Shown: positions 19,273-28,448 of the stretch, one piece after another
Layout: each line of letters begins with the position of its first letter
Numbering within the stretch: the first letter of the stretch is position 1
Origin: Thalassovita gelatinovora
GTDB taxonomy: Bacteria; Pseudomonadota; Alphaproteobacteria; Rhodobacterales; Rhodobacteraceae
NCBI RefSeq assembly: GCF_001458355.1
Contig: NZ_CYSA01000007.1
Span: 126,501 to 190,500, forward strand
Reading direction: 5' to 3'
DNA: 64,000 nt
The notes under the pieces: generated by a model
Told to the model about the DNA's origin: nothing
Databases searched by the model: none
What the model saw: the letters and a program-made list of their open reading frames with translations, nothing else
Program-made: the position numbers and the translations under genes

Positions 19273-20204
19273 CGCGGACCCTCTGCCCGGGCGCGGATTG
19301 CGTCAAGCGTTACTCGACCCAACGGCACGCCATCGCGCACCACCGGAAGCGCGTCTCGCCCGCTCCATAGACAGGTTGAAAGCGCATCTCTCAGGTTGGT
19401 ATCGGCGTCGAGCGGTTCCCCTTCTGCGGGACCATCCACAACGATCTCTGACACCGGAACAAGCGACAAAAGCCGCAAGGGGCGATCCACCCCGCCCACC
19501 ATTTCGGCCACGAATTCCGTCGCCGGTTGCCGGATGATTTCGGCCGGAGTGCCATGTTGCACCAGCCGGCCCTCATCCATCACGGCGACCCTGTCCCCAA
19601 GGTGAATTGCTTCTTCTATGTCATGCGTCACCAGCATGATGGTCGATCCGAGCGCCCGCTGGATACGCCGCAGATCTTGCTGCGCCCGTGCCCGGATGAT
19701 CGGGTCCAGCGCGCCAAAAGGTTCGTCCATCAAAAGCAGATCGGGCCGCGAGGCCAGCGCCCGTGCCACGCCGACACGCTGTTGCTGGCCACCGGACAAT
19801 TCACCCGGGAAGCGGTCGCGGAATTGCGCCGGTTCCATCGAGAAGAGATCAAGCAATTCATCCACCCGAGCGCGGATTTTTTCCGGCGGCCAGCGCAGCA
19901 GTTCCGGCACCGCGCCGATATTGCGCGCCACCGTGTGGTGCGGAAACAGTCCGTGGCCCTGAATCGCATAGCCGATGCGACGCCTCAGGACGTGTTTGGG
20001 CAGGGTTCCCGTTGGTTCGCCATTGATCCGCACTTCGCCCGAGCTCGGCTCTATCAACCGGTTGATCATGCGCAATAGCGTGGTCTTGCCCGACCCCGAG
20101 GTGCCCACGATCACGGTGATCGTCGCCGTTTCCACGATCATCGAGACGGCATCCACTGCGGCGACGCCGTCATACAGTTTGCTGATCTTGTCGATTTCGA
20201 TCAT
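19269..20204 (-). CDS. glycine-betaine/choline-type ABC importer ATPase (YehX-like)
   Basis: 311 residues. Walker A GTSGSGKTTLL, Q-loop GYAIQGHGLFPHHTV, signature LSGGQQQRVGVARAL, Walker B LLLMDEPFGALD and the switch His in LVTHDIEEA are all intact. A C-terminal extension (DALSTCLWSGRDALPVVRDGVPLGRV) resembles a CBS-type regulatory half-domain as in ProV/OpuCA. ATG 20204 overlaps the yehY-like stop by four bases. The reading frame stays open far upstream (to 21464), which is a GC-bias shadow and not a fusion. Confidence 0.92.
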   Translation of the reverse strand: MIEIDKISKLYDGVAAVDAVSMIVETATITVIVGTSGSGKTTLLRMINRLIEPSSGEVRINGEPTGTLPKHVLRRRIGYAIQGHGLFPHHTVARNIGAVPELLRWPPEKIRARVDELLDLFSMEPAQFRDRFPGELSGGQQQRVGVARALASRPDLLLMDEPFGALDPIIRARAQQDLRRIQRALGSTIMLVTHDIEEAIHLGDRVAVMDEGRLVQHGTPAEIIRQPATEFVAEMVGGVDRPLRLLSLVPVSEIVVDGPAEGEPLDADTNLRDALSTCLWSGRDALPVVRDGVPLGRVTLDAIRARAEGPR

Positions 20205-21373
20205 GGTGTGCGCTCCGGTATCGGTCTGGTCAGTTCGACAAGGATGTCCATGACAATGGCCGCTGAAAGAGCCAGCGCCACGGTGGGAAGCGCACCGAGC
20301 AGGATCAGGTCGGTGGCGGTCTGGTTCAGGCCCTGAAAGACGAATGTGCCAAAACCGCCGCCACCGATCAGCCCCGCGATGACCGCAAGGCCGATATTCT
20401 GCACCAATACGATCCGCACCCCGGCAAGGATCACCGACAAGCCAAGCGGCAGTTCGACCCGAAACAGGCGCTGCCGGTCGGTCATTCCCATGCCGCGCGC
20501 CGCTTCGATCACCGCCGGTGGTGCGCTTTGCAGACCGGCCAGCATGTTCGCCACGACGGGCAGCAGCGAATACAGCACCAGCGCCAGAAACGCGGGCGCG
20601 AAGCCGATCCCGGCGATACCGACGGATTGCGCGCCGGGCACCGTGTCGGCAACCCATCCCAGCAGCGGGATCATGATGCCGAACATCGCCAGCGAAGGGA
20701 TGGTTTGCAAAAAGCTGAGCACCGGCAGGAGCGCCCGGCGCAGGGTCTCGCGGCGATGACAGAGAACGCCGAGCGGCAAGCCGATTGCAGCCGCCACAGC
20801 CAAGGAACCGAAGGCGAGGCCAAGATGGCGCAGGCTTGCGTCCCCGAACGCATCCTGCCGGCTGGCATATTCCCGCATCACCGAAAGCTGCGACAGCGCC
20901 CCGGATTGCAACAGCAACGCCAGCGTTCCGACCACGGCGGCGAGCAGCAAGGCGCGCGCCAATGGTCCCGGCGAAAGTTGTGACAAGGCATCCGCCAGCA
21001 GCAGTGCCAAGATCACCAACAGGCACCAAAACCCTGCCCCGGGGGAAACCCGCGCGTATTGTCCTGCCCCGTCCAACAGCACGGTGGCCCCTTGCGATAA
21101 CAGCCAGACAAGCCCGGCCAACCCCATTGCCGCACCGGCAATCCGCACGCGCGGCCAAGCGGTCAGCAGTCCAAGACCAAGCCCCGCCGCCAACGCCACG
21201 ATCCCCGGCAGCGTCACCACCGGGTCGGCCACCCGCCAGACGGCGACGCCTTCGCCCGCGACGATCCGGTTGGCGGCGAGCGTCATGAACGGGGCCAGCA
21301 ATGCGGCAAATCCGAGACCGGCAAACAGCAGTCCCGGTGCCAACAGCGCCGGGCCTGCATCGCGCATGCGCAT
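20201..21373 (-). CDS. glycine-betaine/choline-type ABC importer long permease (YehY-like)
   Basis: 390 residues, close to YehY (385). The N-terminal half has four or five extra membrane helices of unknown role; the C-terminal half is the transport domain with the coupling loop EAARGMGMTDRQRLFRVELPLGLSVILAGVRIV. Such an extended permease separates OsmF/Yeh systems from ordinary OpuC systems. It starts 11 bases after the binding-protein gene. Low-affinity betaine import or osmotic/stationary-phase functions are known for the family; the substrate here is not established. Confidence 0.9.
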   Translation of the reverse strand: MRMRDAGPALLAPGLLFAGLGFAALLAPFMTLAANRIVAGEGVAVWRVADPVVTLPGIVALAAGLGLGLLTAWPRVRIAGAAMGLAGLVWLLSQGATVLLDGAGQYARVSPGAGFWCLLVILALLLADALSQLSPGPLARALLLAAVVGTLALLLQSGALSQLSVMREYASRQDAFGDASLRHLGLAFGSLAVAAAIGLPLGVLCHRRETLRRALLPVLSFLQTIPSLAMFGIMIPLLGWVADTVPGAQSVGIAGIGFAPAFLALVLYSLLPVVANMLAGLQSAPPAVIEAARGMGMTDRQRLFRVELPLGLSVILAGVRIVLVQNIGLAVIAGLIGGGGFGTFVFQGLNQTATDLILLGALPTVALALSAAIVMDILVELTRPIPERTP

Positions 21374-21384
21374 CGTGGCGGAGA

Positions 21385-22293
21385 TCAGTCCAGCACCCCA
21401 GTCGCGGTAAGGTAATCGCGCGCCACCGCTCCGGCCGGTTCACCGCCAACCTGAATGCGACCATTCAGGCTTTGCAGCGTTGCCATGTCCAGACCGGCAA
21501 AGATCGGGTTCAGCACCTCAGCGATGGCGGGGTATTCCGCCAGCACCGCGGCGCGGACAACCGGGGTGGGTTCATAGACCGGCTGCACGCCCAGATCATC
21601 GACCATCACCACAAGTCCGGTCGCGCCAACACCGCCATCCGTACCATAGGCCATGGCCGCATTCACGCCAGACGTGCCACGCGCCGCGGCCTGGATCGTC
21701 GCGGCCGTATCGCCGCCCGACAACACGATGGTCTGGTCGGGTGACAGTACGAAGCCATAGGCTTGCTGCATCGCCGGCAACACGGCGGGGGACGAAACGA
21801 ACTCCGTGGATGCTGCAAGCTTCACCTCACCACCGCCGGTGACCCAGGCGCCAAAATCGGACATGGTGACCAGATTGTTTTCGGTGGCAATAGCCCCCGT
21901 CACGGCAATCGCCCACGTGTTGTTCGCCGGGGCGGATTGCAGCCAGGTCAGGTCGTTTTCTGCGGCATCCAGTTCCGCCGCCCGTGCGCGGGACGCTTCG
22001 GCGTCTTTCCAGATATTGCTATCCGCTTCATTGAAAAAAAACGCCGCGTTGCCGGTGTATTCGGGGTAAATGTCGATCTGTCCGGCCAGTAACGCTTCGC
22101 GCACGACCTGGGTGCCGCCCAGTTGCAGGCGACGCTCGACCGGCAGGCCGGCGTCTTCCAGCGCAAGGGCAATGATATTGCCCAACAGGCCGCCTTCGGT
22201 GTCGATCTTGGACGAGACCGTGATATCGGCTTGGGCGACGGTGGCGAGCGCACCAACAAGCGCCGCACATGCAAGAACGAGTTTGGGTTTCAT
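21385..22293 (-). CDS. periplasmic binding protein of the OsmF/YehZ type
   Basis: 302 residues with a signal peptide (LVLACAALVGALATVAQA). Ligand-binding core of the OpuAC family: VSSKIDTEGGLLGNIIALALEDAG, QIDIYPEYTGNAAFFF and AMAYGTDGGVGATGLVVMVDD. First gene of the four-gene importer; promoter-like elements lie directly upstream. E. coli OsmF is 305 residues and heads the same gene order. The aromatic cage that would prove a quaternary amine ligand could not be confirmed by eye. Confidence 0.9.
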   Translation of the reverse strand: MKPKLVLACAALVGALATVAQADITVSSKIDTEGGLLGNIIALALEDAGLPVERRLQLGGTQVVREALLAGQIDIYPEYTGNAAFFFNEADSNIWKDAEASRARAAELDAAENDLTWLQSAPANNTWAIAVTGAIATENNLVTMSDFGAWVTGGGEVKLAASTEFVSSPAVLPAMQQAYGFVLSPDQTIVLSGGDTAATIQAAARGTSGVNAAMAYGTDGGVGATGLVVMVDDLGVQPVYEPTPVVRAAVLAEYPAIAEVLNPIFAGLDMATLQSLNGRIQVGGEPAGAVARDYLTATGVLD

Positions 22294-22351
22294 GGTCGGA
22301 AGCTCCCTGAGGCCTGTTGTGCTGTGGCAGTGGATCGTCGATTCGGGTGTG

Positions 22352-22379
22352 AGTCTAGCGCCCTGATCGGAGTTGCCAA
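22352..22379 (-). promoter_or_regulatory. candidate sigma-70 promoter for the osmF-like operon
   Basis: On the minus strand TTGGCA (22379-22374) and TAGACT (22357-22352) are separated by 16 bases, about 50 bases before the osmF-like ATG. This suggests that the importer can be transcribed independently of the long upstream gene run. Confidence 0.5.
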
Positions 22380-22386
22380 GGTCAGG

Positions 22387-22770
22387 TCAGAACATACCGT
22401 TGTCGTGGGCGCTGGTAACCGGCATCTGTTGAAGAACGTCCCAATGTTCCACGATCTTGCCCGCGCTATCGAGCCGGAAGATATCGATGCCCGCATATTC
22501 CAGACCCTCGGGCCAGATCTGGTGACAATGGAGGATGACAAAGTCGTCCTCTGCCAGGGCACGCTTCACGATCACATTCTTGCCGGGATATTCTGCGGCC
22601 ATCTTTTCGAAATAGTCGATGAACCCCTGTTTTCCGCTGCGCACATGCGGGTTGTGCTGAATGTAGTCGCCGCCCGCATAGGCGGCGATAGCGCCCTTTG
22701 GATCGCAATCGTTGAACATCTGTTCGTAGAAGGCGACCACGTTACGCTTGTTCTGTTCAAGATCCAGCAT
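22387..22770 (-). CDS. SnoaL-like / NTF2-fold protein
   Basis: 127 residues in a compact cone fold typical of SnoaL-like proteins: NVVAFYEQMFNDCDPKGAIAAYAGGDYIQHNPHVRSGKQGFIDYFEKM and VEHWDVLQQ. Family members include polyketide cyclases and many small hydrolases or isomerases of unknown role. GGAGCAAGCA precedes the ATG. It is the last gene of the aldehyde-dehydrogenase run, 84 bases after the second aldehyde dehydrogenase, so a role with the same substrate is likely but unproven. Confidence 0.85.
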   Translation of the reverse strand: MLDLEQNKRNVVAFYEQMFNDCDPKGAIAAYAGGDYIQHNPHVRSGKQGFIDYFEKMAAEYPGKNVIVKRALAEDDFVILHCHQIWPEGLEYAGIDIFRLDSAGKIVEHWDVLQQMPVTSAHDNGMF

Positions 22771-22854
22771 TGCTTGCTCCGCGTATCAGGGTTTGGGAAT
22801 GGCGAGGCCCACCAAGGGAGGCCGCGCCGATTATCGCTCTGGGTCAGGTTGAGA

Positions 22855-24300
22855 TCAGAACGGATAATGTTGGCCGGGGTCTTCGATCGTGACCCAGCGG
22901 GTAGAGGTGAAGGCTTCCACGGCCGCTTTGCCGCCGAAGCGGCCATAGCCGCTGTTCTTCACGCCGCCAAAGGGCATTTGCGCCTCATCCCCGACGGTCG
23001 GGCCGTTGATGTGACAGATGCCGCTTTCGACCTGATCGGCCACCCGCAACGCGCGCTGAATGTCGGAGCTGTAGACCGACGCTGACAGGCCGTATTCGGT
23101 GTCGTTGGCGACGCGGATCGCCTCTTCGTCCGACGCGACGCGGATGATGCTTTTGACCGGGCCGAAGCTTTCTTCCTGATACAGCCGCATGTTGGACGTC
23201 ACACCATCGATCAAGGTTGCCTGCATGATGGCACCGTCGCGCGCGCCACCCGCGATGACCGCACCGCCCTTGGCCGTTGCATCGGCGATCAACGCATCCA
23301 TCTTTTCGGCAGCCGCCAGCGTCACCAGCGATCCCAGCACCACCTTGTCGCGCGGATTGCCTGCGGGCAGGGCGTTGGCCTTGGCGGCAAACGCTTCGAC
23401 AAAGCGGTCGGCAATGCCTTCGTGAACGATGAAGCGTTCGGTGGACATGCAGATCTGGCCCTGGTTCATGAACGCGCCGAACGCGGCCCCGTTTACGGCC
23501 CCTTCGAGATCGGCATCGTCAAGAATGATCATCGGAGCCTTGCCGCCCAATTCCAACAGAACCGGTTTGAGATGGCGGGCCGCCTCCACCGCGATGATCC
23601 TGCCGACATTGGTGGACCCGGTGAAGTTGATGTGCCGCACCTCGGGGGCGCCGATCAGGGCATGGACCACGTCCGCCGCATCTTCGGGCGCGTTGGTGAC
23701 GACGTTCATCACACCATCGGGGAAACCGGCCTCTCGGAACACATGCCCGATGGCGAGATGGGTGGCCGGACAAAGTTCCGATGCTTTCAGCACCACGGTG
23801 TTACCACAGGCGATTGCCATCGCCACCGCGCGCACACCCAGAATGATCGGCGCGTTCCAGGGCGCGATCCCAAGGCACACCCCAAGCGATTTGCGTTGCG
23901 CCATGGCCAGCGTGCCGGGTTTGTTGGCGGGAATGACTTCTCCGGTGATTTGCGTCGTCATCGACGCCGCTTCGCGCAGCATCCCGGTCGCCAGCATGCA
24001 GTTGAACCCCGCCCAAGGCCCGGTGGCACCGGTTTCCTTGATCATCAGGCCGATGATTTCTTCGGTGCGTGCCTCCAGCACGTCGGCGGCCTTCAACAGC
24101 AACCCGCGCCGCAGCGCAGGGCCGGTTTTCGACCATTCTGCATAGGCTGCGCCAGCCGCCTTGGCGGCTTTCAGAGCATCCTCGACCGAGGCTGCGGCAG
24201 CGGTGGTTGCGACGTCTCCGGTGACCGGATCGTGGCGGTCATAAGTTTTATCATTTGCGGCCTTGGCATCCTGGCCACCGATCAGCATTTGCATTGTCAT
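22855..24300 (-). CDS. NAD(P)-dependent aldehyde dehydrogenase (salicylaldehyde/vanillin dehydrogenase-like)
   Basis: 481 residues. APWNAPIILGVRAVAMAIACGNTVVLKASE is the cofactor-binding region, NFTGSTNVGR the Rossmann turn, LELGGKAPM holds the general-base Glu and NQGQICMSTERF the catalytic Cys. The APWNAP and CMSTER variants are typical of the salicylaldehyde/vanillin/benzaldehyde branch, so an aromatic aldehyde is the best guess. GGGAG lies eight bases before ATG 24300. It is 13 bases after an SDR alcohol dehydrogenase and has a paralogue at the other end of the cluster. Confidence 0.92.
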   Translation of the reverse strand: MTMQMLIGGQDAKAANDKTYDRHDPVTGDVATTAAAASVEDALKAAKAAGAAYAEWSKTGPALRRGLLLKAADVLEARTEEIIGLMIKETGATGPWAGFNCMLATGMLREAASMTTQITGEVIPANKPGTLAMAQRKSLGVCLGIAPWNAPIILGVRAVAMAIACGNTVVLKASELCPATHLAIGHVFREAGFPDGVMNVVTNAPEDAADVVHALIGAPEVRHINFTGSTNVGRIIAVEAARHLKPVLLELGGKAPMIILDDADLEGAVNGAAFGAFMNQGQICMSTERFIVHEGIADRFVEAFAAKANALPAGNPRDKVVLGSLVTLAAAEKMDALIADATAKGGAVIAGGARDGAIMQATLIDGVTSNMRLYQEESFGPVKSIIRVASDEEAIRVANDTEYGLSASVYSSDIQRALRVADQVESGICHINGPTVGDEAQMPFGGVKNSGYGRFGGKAAVEAFTSTRWVTIEDPGQHYPF

Positions 24301-24313
24301 TTACGTGACTCCC

Positions 24314-25099
24314 TCAAAAATCCATGACTTCGGCCAAGATCGACGCCTCGAGCCCACCATCGCAGGCGATGTTGGTACCGTTCACCCAGCGTGCGCCGTC
24401 CGAGGCGAGGAACAGGATCGACGGCGCGATATCATTCGCCGTGCCAGCCCGGCCCACCCGATCGATGTCGCTGTCGACCCGTTCGTCGCCCAGCACGTCG
24501 CGGAATTGTTTGAGGATCGGGGTTTCCACCGGGCCGGGGCTGACGGCGTTGACGCGGATGTTGCGATCCTTGAACACCGGGTTTTGAGCCGCCTGATAGG
24601 TCCACATCAAAAGAAATTCTTTCGATGTGGGATAGCTGATTTCGTCGGTCACGCCATGATCGGCACAGAATTTCGCGGGGTCTGGGAACCCTTCGACGGC
24701 CACAGCAGCCTTGGTTTTTTCTGCGTTGCCACGCCAGCCAAAGCCGGCGATGGAGGCGACGTTGATGACCGATCCGTATTGGTTCATCTTCGGTGCCAGA
24801 CCCAGCGACAGCGCCCGCAGGCCAAGGAAATTGACCGCGATGGTCGGCACCGCCCCCGGCGTGCCCGACAGGCCCGCCACATTGGCCAGCGCGTCGATAC
24901 CGTTTGGCAGTTGCGCAATCAGCGCCGCAACACCGTCCGCCGATCCCAGATCCGCCGCGATAAAATGGCCCACCGGGTTGTCCGGCGTGTTGCGGTCGAC
25001 CGAGAACACGTTGGCCCCCATCGCCTGCGCTAATTCTGCCGTGCGTTTACCGATTCCAGACGCCGCTCCGGTGACGACGATGTTCTTGCCCATAAGCAT
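24314..25099 (-). CDS. SDR oxidoreductase (coniferyl-alcohol dehydrogenase-like)
   Basis: 261 residues. NAD(P) motif VVTGAASGIGK, NVAGLSG, the active-site Ser in INVASIAGFG and the Tyr/Lys pair in YPTSKE are intact; the long insertion between Ser and Tyr and the RNIRVNAVSPGPVETPIL segment recall coniferyl-alcohol / 3-alpha-hydroxysteroid dehydrogenases. It would oxidise an alcohol to the aldehyde that the adjacent dehydrogenases convert to an acid; this step order is inferred. ATG 25099 has AAGGAG seven bases before it. Confidence 0.88.
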   Translation of the reverse strand: MLMGKNIVVTGAASGIGKRTAELAQAMGANVFSVDRNTPDNPVGHFIAADLGSADGVAALIAQLPNGIDALANVAGLSGTPGAVPTIAVNFLGLRALSLGLAPKMNQYGSVINVASIAGFGWRGNAEKTKAAVAVEGFPDPAKFCADHGVTDEISYPTSKEFLLMWTYQAAQNPVFKDRNIRVNAVSPGPVETPILKQFRDVLGDERVDSDIDRVGRAGTANDIAPSILFLASDGARWVNGTNIACDGGLEASILAEVMDF

Positions 25100-25121
25100 G
25101 ATGATCTCCTTCGTGTTTCGA

Positions 25122-26117
25122 TCAAGTCTTTGATTTGTTGATGATATACCCGGTCGGGATTGCTTCTCCCGGTAGGCGCGGGCCAATCCAGCCCCACAAT
25201 CCGTTGGGCAGCACGAGCGCGAAGAACACCGCGACCCCGCCCAGACCGACCAGATACCAGGCGCCGTAAGACGCGAAGAACGTCTCGATCACGAAAAACA
25301 GCACCGCGCCGATCAGCGCCCCCTCGATCCGGCCAAGGCCGCCGACCAGCACCATGAACAGCATATACGCGGTCCAATGGACGCCGAAGAACGCCCGCGG
25401 CTGGAAGTTCAAGTTGGAGGCAAGCCACAAGGCCCCCGCCGCCGCCGTCCCGGTCGCAGCCAGAACGAAAACGATGCGTTTGGTGCGGATCACATTGACC
25501 CCGATGGATCGTGCGCCCAATTCGTCATCGCGGACGGCGGTGATCGCCGCCCCTGTCGGGCTGCGCAACAAGGCAAACAGCGCCGCCAACACAGCCAGAG
25601 TCAGCACCAGCGCCAGCCACAGAGTGATGCTTGACCGGGTTTCGATCGCATAGCCATTCAAGGATATCAGCGAGGTGCCGGTTTCGCCTTGGATCAATGG
25701 ATCGAGGTTGACGCAAAGATGTGCCAGCGAAGACAAGACCCACATGCCAATGGCGAATTCCCCGTCCTTCAGCGACAGCATGAACAGGGAGGTCACATAG
25801 CCCAGTACCGCACCGATCGCGACCGATGCCAGAATGGCCAGATAGGGATCAAGGCCGGCGTTTGAAAGGCGGATGGTGGTATACGCGGCGACCCCGAAAA
25901 ACAGCGTCTGGCCGATGGAGACAAGGCCCGCGAATCCCGCCAGCGCGTTCCACATCACCGCCAGAAGGACATAGACCAGAAGCGCCACCGCCCGGCCCGA
26001 ACCGCCCACACCGAAGAACCACGGTGTGGCCGCCAGCACGATCACCGCAAAGGCCAGCAAGGCCAGCGTGATCCGGGACGTTGTGCCACCGCGGGTGACA
26101 ACCAATTGCGCGCTCAT
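25122..26117 (-). CDS. branched-chain-type ABC importer permease (LivM family)
   Basis: 331 residues with about nine membrane helices. LAGFAGLVSIGQTLFFGVAAYT is the typical LivM entry motif and AVRDDELGARSIGVNVIRTKRIVFVLAATGTAAAGALW the coupling loop. It pairs with the LivH permease, whose gene it overlaps by four bases. In this context it likely imports an organic acid, aromatic or amide rather than leucine. Confidence 0.92.
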   Translation of the reverse strand: MSAQLVVTRGGTTSRITLALLAFAVIVLAATPWFFGVGGSGRAVALLVYVLLAVMWNALAGFAGLVSIGQTLFFGVAAYTTIRLSNAGLDPYLAILASVAIGAVLGYVTSLFMLSLKDGEFAIGMWVLSSLAHLCVNLDPLIQGETGTSLISLNGYAIETRSSITLWLALVLTLAVLAALFALLRSPTGAAITAVRDDELGARSIGVNVIRTKRIVFVLAATGTAAAGALWLASNLNFQPRAFFGVHWTAYMLFMVLVGGLGRIEGALIGAVLFFVIETFFASYGAWYLVGLGGVAVFFALVLPNGLWGWIGPRLPGEAIPTGYIINKSKT

Positions 26118-26998
26118 GTTCGGACCTCCCGACCCAGTAACCGGTTCAGGCTGAACGCACCGCCCCGGAGCCGCCAAAACACCGCCAGAAGGAATGCCAG
26201 ATGCCCGCCGATCAGAAACCCTTGCGGGTGGATCATTGCCGCCAGCGATTGCGCCAAGGCGAGGATCATCGCGCCCCAAAGCACCCGCCACAGGCTGCCC
26301 ATGCCGCCAATCACCACCGCCTCGAACGCGAACAGAAGCTGCGCCGATCCGGCATAAGGCCCCCAGGCCGTGCGCAGCCCCAACGCGGTGGCCGCGATCA
26401 CGCCGGTGGCCAGTGCGAGGCCGGTGGCAATCGCCGCCGTGCGCGCGGTGTCGATGCCCAGTAGGCGCGCCGTGGCACGATCCTGCGAGGTGGCTTGAAT
26501 ACGGTGCCCAAGGGTCGTGCGTCGCAACAGCCATTCCAGCCCCGCGATCACTGCGACCGCTGCAATCAGGGTATAGACGCTTAGCTTGCCGACAAAGATG
26601 AACCCCGGCAATTCGAAGGAGGCCCAGGACAGATCCCCCACCAGCGGCGCAAGCGACAGGCTGTCGGCACCAAAGACCTGAAACATCAGGTTGTCGAGGA
26701 TTATGGAGAGGCCGAAGGTGGCGAGAAGCGGCAGCAACTCTCCGCCTTTTGAGGCCCGCGCCAGGATCAGTGCGTGCAGCGCCAGACCGACGACAAACAT
26801 CACGATGATCATGATCGGGATTGCGATGGGGAGCCCCATCATCCCGCCCAGCACATAAAGCCCATAAGCCGACAGCACGATCAGTGCGCCATGGGCCAGA
26901 TTGATGATGTTCATCACCGAAAACATGAATGCGAGCCCAGTCGCCAGGACGGCATAGTAGCCCCCCAGAAGAACCGCACCGATAAGTTGCGAAATCAC
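26114..26998 (-). CDS. branched-chain-type ABC importer permease (LivH family)
   Basis: 294 residues with about eight membrane helices: GGYYAVLATGLAFMFSVMNIINLAHGALIVLSAYG at the N-terminus is characteristic of LivH, and GLRTAWGPYAGSAQLLFAFEAVVIGGMGSLWR lies towards the end. It overlaps both neighbouring genes by four bases (livF upstream, livM downstream), so the four transporter genes are translationally coupled. Confidence 0.92.
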   Translation of the reverse strand: MISQLIGAVLLGGYYAVLATGLAFMFSVMNIINLAHGALIVLSAYGLYVLGGMMGLPIAIPIMIIVMFVVGLALHALILARASKGGELLPLLATFGLSIILDNLMFQVFGADSLSLAPLVGDLSWASFELPGFIFVGKLSVYTLIAAVAVIAGLEWLLRRTTLGHRIQATSQDRATARLLGIDTARTAAIATGLALATGVIAATALGLRTAWGPYAGSAQLLFAFEAVVIGGMGSLWRVLWGAMILALAQSLAAMIHPQGFLIGGHLAFLLAVFWRLRGGAFSLNRLLGREVRT

Positions 26999-27711
26999 GC
27001 CGTTTCTCCCTCGTCATGCCCGAACGACGCCGCGGCCAGCGCGTTAAGGCTGGTCCGGGCCGGGGTTGCGTGCAGGGTCACATGGCCTTCGCACATCACC
27101 ATCAAATCGTCGGCGGTGTGCAGCGCACGGTTCAGGTCCTGTTCAACGACCAGAAGCGCGATGCCCATGTCACGCACCCGTTTCAGGGCGTCATAGGCGA
27201 AATCCACCGCTGCGGGGGACAGGCCCAGCGAAACTTCGTCCAGTATGATCGCCACCGGGTCCCCCATCAGCGCACGCCCGATGGCAACCGCCTGCTGTTC
27301 CCCGCCCGAAAGTTTGCCCGCCGGCGCGTGATCGAGTTTGGCAAGGTTCGGGAACGCTTCGTAGATCGCTTCGATCGTCCAAGGCCCTTCGCGCGAGGTA
27401 GAGCGCCCAAGCGCAAGGTTTTCGCGCACGGTCATGTTCGGAAACAGCCGCCGCCCCTCTGGCACCAGCGCCAGACCCGAACGCGCCCGGTGATGCGCCG
27501 CCAGTCCGGTAATATCGACACCTGACAGGCGCACGCTGCCCGCCTCGGCCCGGTGATCACCCGCAATGGATCGCAAAAGCGTTGTCTTGCCGGCCCCATT
27601 GGCACCAAGGACAAACAGCATTTCGCCGGGCTTCACGCTTAGCGACACGCCATGCACGGCGCGCAACTGGCCGTGAGAGGCTTGCAGATCCCGAATGTCC
27701 AGCGTGCTCAT
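26995..27711 (-). CDS. branched-chain-type ABC importer ATPase (LivF family)
   Basis: 238 residues. Walker A LGANGAGKTTLLRSI, signature LSGGEQQAVAIGRAL, Walker B VAIILDEVSLGLSP and switch region LLVVEQDLNRAL are intact. Usual LivF length. The signature and Walker B fit an active ATPase. Overlaps livG and livH by four bases each. Confidence 0.92.
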   Translation of the reverse strand: MSTLDIRDLQASHGQLRAVHGVSLSVKPGEMLFVLGANGAGKTTLLRSIAGDHRAEAGSVRLSGVDITGLAAHHRARSGLALVPEGRRLFPNMTVRENLALGRSTSREGPWTIEAIYEAFPNLAKLDHAPAGKLSGGEQQAVAIGRALMGDPVAIILDEVSLGLSPAAVDFAYDALKRVRDMGIALLVVEQDLNRALHTADDLMVMCEGHVTLHATPARTSLNALAAASFGHDEGETA

Positions 27712-28442
27712 GCTGCGGCTCCGAAATAGGCGACTTGGACGGCTTCGGATTCGACAACGTCTTTCGGCTCTCCATCGGCCAGAACCCGGCCTTCGGCCAT
27801 GCAGATCAGGCGGGTGCAGGTCTGCATCAGCAGACGCATGATATGTTCGATCCAGATGATGGTGACGCCGCGATCATGGATTTTCAGGATCAGCGCGACC
27901 AGCGCGTCGCCCTCCACATCGGTCAAGCCGCCACCGATTTCATCGAGCAGAAGCACTTTCGGATCGGTCGCCAATGCGCGGCTCAACTCCAGCCGCTTGC
28001 GATCCAGCAGGCCCAGAGTTTCGCCGCGCCGGTTGGCGACCTCGGCCAGCCCGGTTTGGTCCAGCACGTCCCACGCGGTCGCGATGGGATCAGCCGCCGG
28101 AACGTCTCGGCCCTGGGTGACGGCGACCAGCACGTTTTCGAACACGGTCATGCCCAGAAACGGCCTGGGCACCTGATGGGTGCGCCCAAGGCCAAGGTGA
28201 CAGCGCCCTGCCGTGTCCAGTCTGGTGACATCGCGCCCCAGCAGTTCCACCCGCCCCGCCGTCGGGGCAAGCGCACCTGTCAGCAGGTTCATAAAGGTTG
28301 TCTTGCCGGCCCCGTTGGGCCCAAGCACACCGACGATTTCACCGGTTCCAACGGAAACGGAGATGTCGCTGAGGACGTTAAAGGACCCGAACGACATCGA
28401 AATGCCGTCCGAGCGCAACACCGGGTTCGGGGCGGACATCAC
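27708..28442 (-). CDS. branched-chain-type ABC importer ATPase (LivG family)
   Basis: 244 residues. Walker A LGPNGAGKTTFMNLL, the Liv-specific GRTHQVPRPFLGMTVFENVLVA, Walker B VLLLDEIGGGLTDVE and IIWIEHIMRLLM. The usual ABC signature LSGGQQ is altered to LGLLDRKRLELSRAL, seen in a subset of LivG proteins; the dimer partner LivF keeps the canonical form. Starts six bases after the binding-protein stop. Confidence 0.92.
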   Translation of the reverse strand: MMSAPNPVLRSDGISMSFGSFNVLSDISVSVGTGEIVGVLGPNGAGKTTFMNLLTGALAPTAGRVELLGRDVTRLDTAGRCHLGLGRTHQVPRPFLGMTVFENVLVAVTQGRDVPAADPIATAWDVLDQTGLAEVANRRGETLGLLDRKRLELSRALATDPKVLLLDEIGGGLTDVEGDALVALILKIHDRGVTIIWIEHIMRLLMQTCTRLICMAEGRVLADGEPKDVVESEAVQVAYFGAAA

Positions 28443-28448
28443 CGCGCC

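Noticed and set aside
19269-21464. 731-codon frame that seems to fuse a protein to the YehX-like ATPase
   Set aside because: The upstream 420 codons overlap the YehY-like permease in another frame and are not protein-like; the ATPase starts at 20204 with a four-base overlap.
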